Translations under genes and position numbers: made by a program
Shown here: positions 12,379 to 14,691 of the stretch, one piece after another
Layout: each line of letters opens with the position of its first letter
Position numbering within the stretch: position 1 is the first letter of the stretch
Assembly (NCBI GenBank): GCA_007123515.1
Contig: SKKY01000121.1
Coordinates: 1 to 14,691, forward strand
Direction: 5' to 3'
DNA: 14,691 nt
Source of the DNA: Clostridia bacterium
Lineage (GTDB): Bacteria; Bacillota; Peptococcia; Peptococcales; SKKY01
Notes under the pieces: model-generated
The model's input: the letters and a program-made list of their open reading frames with translations, nothing else
What the model was told of the DNA's origin: nothing
Database searches by the model: none

Positions 12379-14454
12379 GTGGCAAGAGATTTTCCAATTG
12401 AAAAAACCAGAAACATTGGGATCATGGCCCATATCGACGCAGGAAAAACTACGACAACTGAAAGAATACTTTTTTATACAGGCAGATCCCATAAAATGGG
12501 TGAAGTACATGATGGTGCTGCTACGATGGACTGGATGGTTCAGGAGCAGGAAAGAGGTATTACAATCACGTCGGCAGCGACAACCTGTGAATGGGAAGGA
12601 CATAGAATCAACATTATTGACACACCAGGACACGTTGACTTCACAGTCGAGGTGGAGCGTTCATTAAGAGTTCTTGATGGAGCAGTAGCCGTATTTTGTG
12701 CCGTTGGCGGTGTTGAGCCTCAGTCAGAGACTGTATGGCGTCAGGCTGATAAATACCAAGTACCTAGACTTGCGTTTATCAACAAAATGGATCGCGTAGG
12801 TTCTGATTTTTTCAATGTTGTAGGTCAGATCAAAAACAGACTTGGTGCAAATCCTGTTCCGATACAGATTCCGATTGGTGCCGAAGATTATTTTGATGGT
12901 CTAATCGACCTTGTTCAGAACAAAGCGTTCTACTACATCGATGAAAAAGGGAATACAGAAGAAAGAGATATTCCTGCAGATCTTGCTGATGTGGTTGAAG
13001 AATACAGAGAAAAACTACTAGAAGCTGTGGCTGAAACAGATGAAGAGTTGATGCTTAAGTATCTGGAAGGTGAAGAACTTACAACCGAGGAAATTGCCAT
13101 TGCGATCAGAAAAGCAACGGTCGCTGTAAAGATCATTCCTGTTTGCGCGGGATCTGCTTTTAAAAACAAAGGTGTGCAGGGATTGCTTGATGCAGTTATT
13201 GCTTACATGCCGGCGCCGACAGATGTTGCCGCGATTGGTGGAATTTCTCCGGACTCAGAAGAAGAAGACGAGAGAAAATCATCAGATAACGAGCCGTTTG
13301 CTGCGTTAGCCTTTAAAATTATGACAGATCCATATGTAGGCAGACTTTCCTATTTCAGAGTCTACTCAGGCGTATTGAAATCAGGATCATATGTATATAA
13401 CTCAACAAAAGGAAAAAGAGAGCGTATCGGAAGAATTCTTCAGATGCATGCTAATAGCAGAGAAGAGATATCAGAAGTTCATGCCGGTGAGATTGCCGCA
13501 GCTGTTGGATTAAAAGATACAACAACGGGTGACACATTGTGTGATGAGAACAAACAGATCATTCTTGAGTCTATGATATTCCCTGAGCCGGTTATCAGCG
13601 TAGCGATTGAACCTGCAACGAAAGCCGATCAGGAAAAAATGGGTATTGCATTATCAAAGTTAGCAGAAGAAGATCCGACATTTAAAACATATAGTGATGA
13701 AGAAACAGGCCAGACATTAATCGCTGGTATGGGTGAGCTTCACCTTGAGATTATTGTTGATCGTATGTTAAGAGAGTTTAAGGTTGATGCAAAAGTCGGC
13801 AGACCTCAGGTTTCCTATAAAGAGACCATCACTGAAAAAGTTAAAGCAGAAGGAAAGTTTGTCAGACAATCAGGTGGTAGAGGTCAGTACGGTCATGCAG
13901 TTATCGAACTTGAGCCGATTACAAGCGGTACTGGTTTTGTATTTGAAAGTAAAATCGTTGGTGGTGTGGTTCCAAGAGAATACATCAATCCAATCGAATC
14001 AGGTATCAAAGAGGCAATGGATACAGGTGTTGTTGCCGGTTACAAAATGGTTGATATGAAGGCGACGCTGATCGACGGATCCTACCATGATGTTGACTCC
14101 TCAGAGATGGCCTTTAAGGTCGCGGGATCAATGGCGTTTAAAGAAGCAGCTAAAAAAGCGAAACCTGTACTGTTAGAACCATACATGAAAGTAGAAGTTG
14201 TTATACCAGAAGACAACATGGGTGACGTAATGGGAGATATTAACTCAAGAAGAGGAAATATCGAAGGTATGGAGCCAAGAGGAAATGCACAGGTAGTCAG
14301 AGGATTTGTTCCTCTTTCAGAAATGTTCGGATATGCGACAGACCTGCGCTCTAAGACACAGGGTCGCGGAACGTACACGATGCAGTTTGATCATTATAAA
14401 GAAGTGCCAAGAAATATTGCTGAAGAAATTTCTGCAAAAAGAATGGGCAAATAA
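12379..14454 (+). CDS. fusA: Elongation factor G
   Basis: EF-G is the GTPase that drives translocation and, with ribosome recycling factor, ribosome splitting. The 691-residue protein has the full five-domain layout. G motifs: AHIDAGKTT (17-25), RGITITSAATT (switch I end), DTPGH (81-85) and NKMD (135-138). Domain II follows from about residue 300, domain IV carries SGGRGQYGHAVIELEP (around 497-512), and domain V ends the protein. It starts with GTG at 12379, preceded by AAGGAGAG (12363-12370) eight bases away, and the N-terminus matches other EF-Gs. Completeness and the intact GTPase motifs argue for the housekeeping EF-G and against a Tet-type or EF-G2 paralogue. Confidence 0.97.
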   Translation: MARDFPIEKTRNIGIMAHIDAGKTTTTERILFYTGRSHKMGEVHDGAATMDWMVQEQERGITITSAATTCEWEGHRINIIDTPGHVDFTVEVERSLRVLDGAVAVFCAVGGVEPQSETVWRQADKYQVPRLAFINKMDRVGSDFFNVVGQIKNRLGANPVPIQIPIGAEDYFDGLIDLVQNKAFYYIDEKGNTEERDIPADLADVVEEYREKLLEAVAETDEELMLKYLEGEELTTEEIAIAIRKATVAVKIIPVCAGSAFKNKGVQGLLDAVIAYMPAPTDVAAIGGISPDSEEEDERKSSDNEPFAALAFKIMTDPYVGRLSYFRVYSGVLKSGSYVYNSTKGKRERIGRILQMHANSREEISEVHAGEIAAAVGLKDTTTGDTLCDENKQIILESMIFPEPVISVAIEPATKADQEKMGIALSKLAEEDPTFKTYSDEETGQTLIAGMGELHLEIIVDRMLREFKVDAKVGRPQVSYKETITEKVKAEGKFVRQSGGRGQYGHAVIELEPITSGTGFVFESKIVGGVVPREYINPIESGIKEAMDTGVVAGYKMVDMKATLIDGSYHDVDSSEMAFKVAGSMAFKEAAKKAKPVLLEPYMKVEVVIPEDNMGDVMGDINSRRGNIEGMEPRGNAQVVRGFVPLSEMFGYATDLRSKTQGRGTYTMQFDHYKEVPRNIAEEISAKRMGK

Positions 14455-14486
14455 ATTACATTGTTAATTAAGGGAGGAAATTCGAA

Positions 14487-14691
14487 ATGGCTAAGGCTAA
14501 ATTTGAAAGAAACAAACCGCACGTAAACATTGGAACAATAGGACACGTTGACCATGGTAAAACAACGTCAACGGCTGCAATTACGGCAGTATTATCGCAA
14601 AAGGGTTTCGCAAGTGCTGCAAAATTCGATGAAATCGATAAGGCACCGGAAGAAAAAGAAAGAGGTATTACGATTAATACCGCGCACGTTG
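14487..14691 (+). CDS. tuf: Elongation factor Tu, N-terminal part (partial, second copy)
   Basis: The first 68 codons of a tuf gene are present; the rest lies beyond the window. It begins MAKAKFERNKPHVNIGTIGHVDHGKTTST, with the P-loop GHVDHGKT at 19-26 and the switch I approach APEEKERGITIN (53-64), all diagnostic of EF-Tu. The ribosome binding site AAGGGAGG (14470-14477) lies nine bases before the ATG, and the gap to fusA is 32 bases, so it is the distal gene of the str operon. It is a second copy relative to the tuf ending at 117, in the same orientation. Confidence 0.96.
   Translation, partial: MAKAKFERNKPHVNIGTIGHVDHGKTTSTAAITAVLSQKGFASAAKFDEIDKAPEEKERGITINTAHV

Noticed and set aside
1..14691. 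A novel defence, mobile or biosynthetic system
   Set aside because: Every substantial reading frame on the + strand is a recognised translation, transcription or secretion gene in conserved order, and no gap exceeds about 270 bases, so there is no room for such a system here.

Overview
The window is an ordinary chromosomal housekeeping region of a low-to-mid GC Gram-positive bacterium, most likely a member of the Clostridia (Eubacteriales). The reasons are the gene order tuf - rpmG - secE - nusG - rplK - rplA - rplJ - rplL - rpoB - rpoC - L7Ae-like gene - rpsL - rpsG - fusA - tuf, the strong purine-rich ribosome binding sites, sigma-A type promoters, Firmicute-type L1 and L10 leader RNAs, and the YbxF-type L7Ae protein, which is typical of Firmicutes. 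I cannot place it to genus. All genes are on the + strand, and no mobile gene, CRISPR array or defence system is visible. I found no previously undescribed system; the interest lies in the regulatory layout.

Region 1 (1-1288): the 3' end of one tuf gene (EF-Tu) closes with a strong terminator. A consensus promoter then drives rpmG (L33), secE (preprotein translocase subunit) and nusG (transcription elongation factor).

Region 2 (1289-2637): rplK (L11) and rplA (L1). Each is preceded by a near-identical small RNA fold of the L1-binding type, so L1 probably represses both messages.

Region 3 (2638-4065): a new promoter, then an L10-type leader with a visible terminator and competing antiterminator, rplJ (L10) and rplL (L7/L12). 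It ends in an intrinsic terminator followed by a second, very long perfect hairpin that may be a dispersed repeat.

Region 4 (4066-11117): rpoB and rpoC, the two large RNA polymerase subunits, both starting at TTG, probably from a promoter in the short gap before rpoB.

Region 5 (11118-14691): a promoter with consensus spacing drives the str operon: an L7Ae-family K-turn binding protein, rpsL (S12), rpsG (S7), fusA (EF-G) and the start of a second tuf. Two tuf copies in the same orientation therefore bracket the whole block.

The genes together supply the 50S L1 stalk, the L11/L10/L12 GTPase-associated centre, the factors that act on it (EF-G, EF-Tu), 30S decoding and head proteins (S12, S7), the core RNA polymerase and its factor NusG. 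The separate promoters, the attenuator and the double hairpin divide the cluster into units whose output can differ, in particular abundant L10/L12 against less abundant polymerase.
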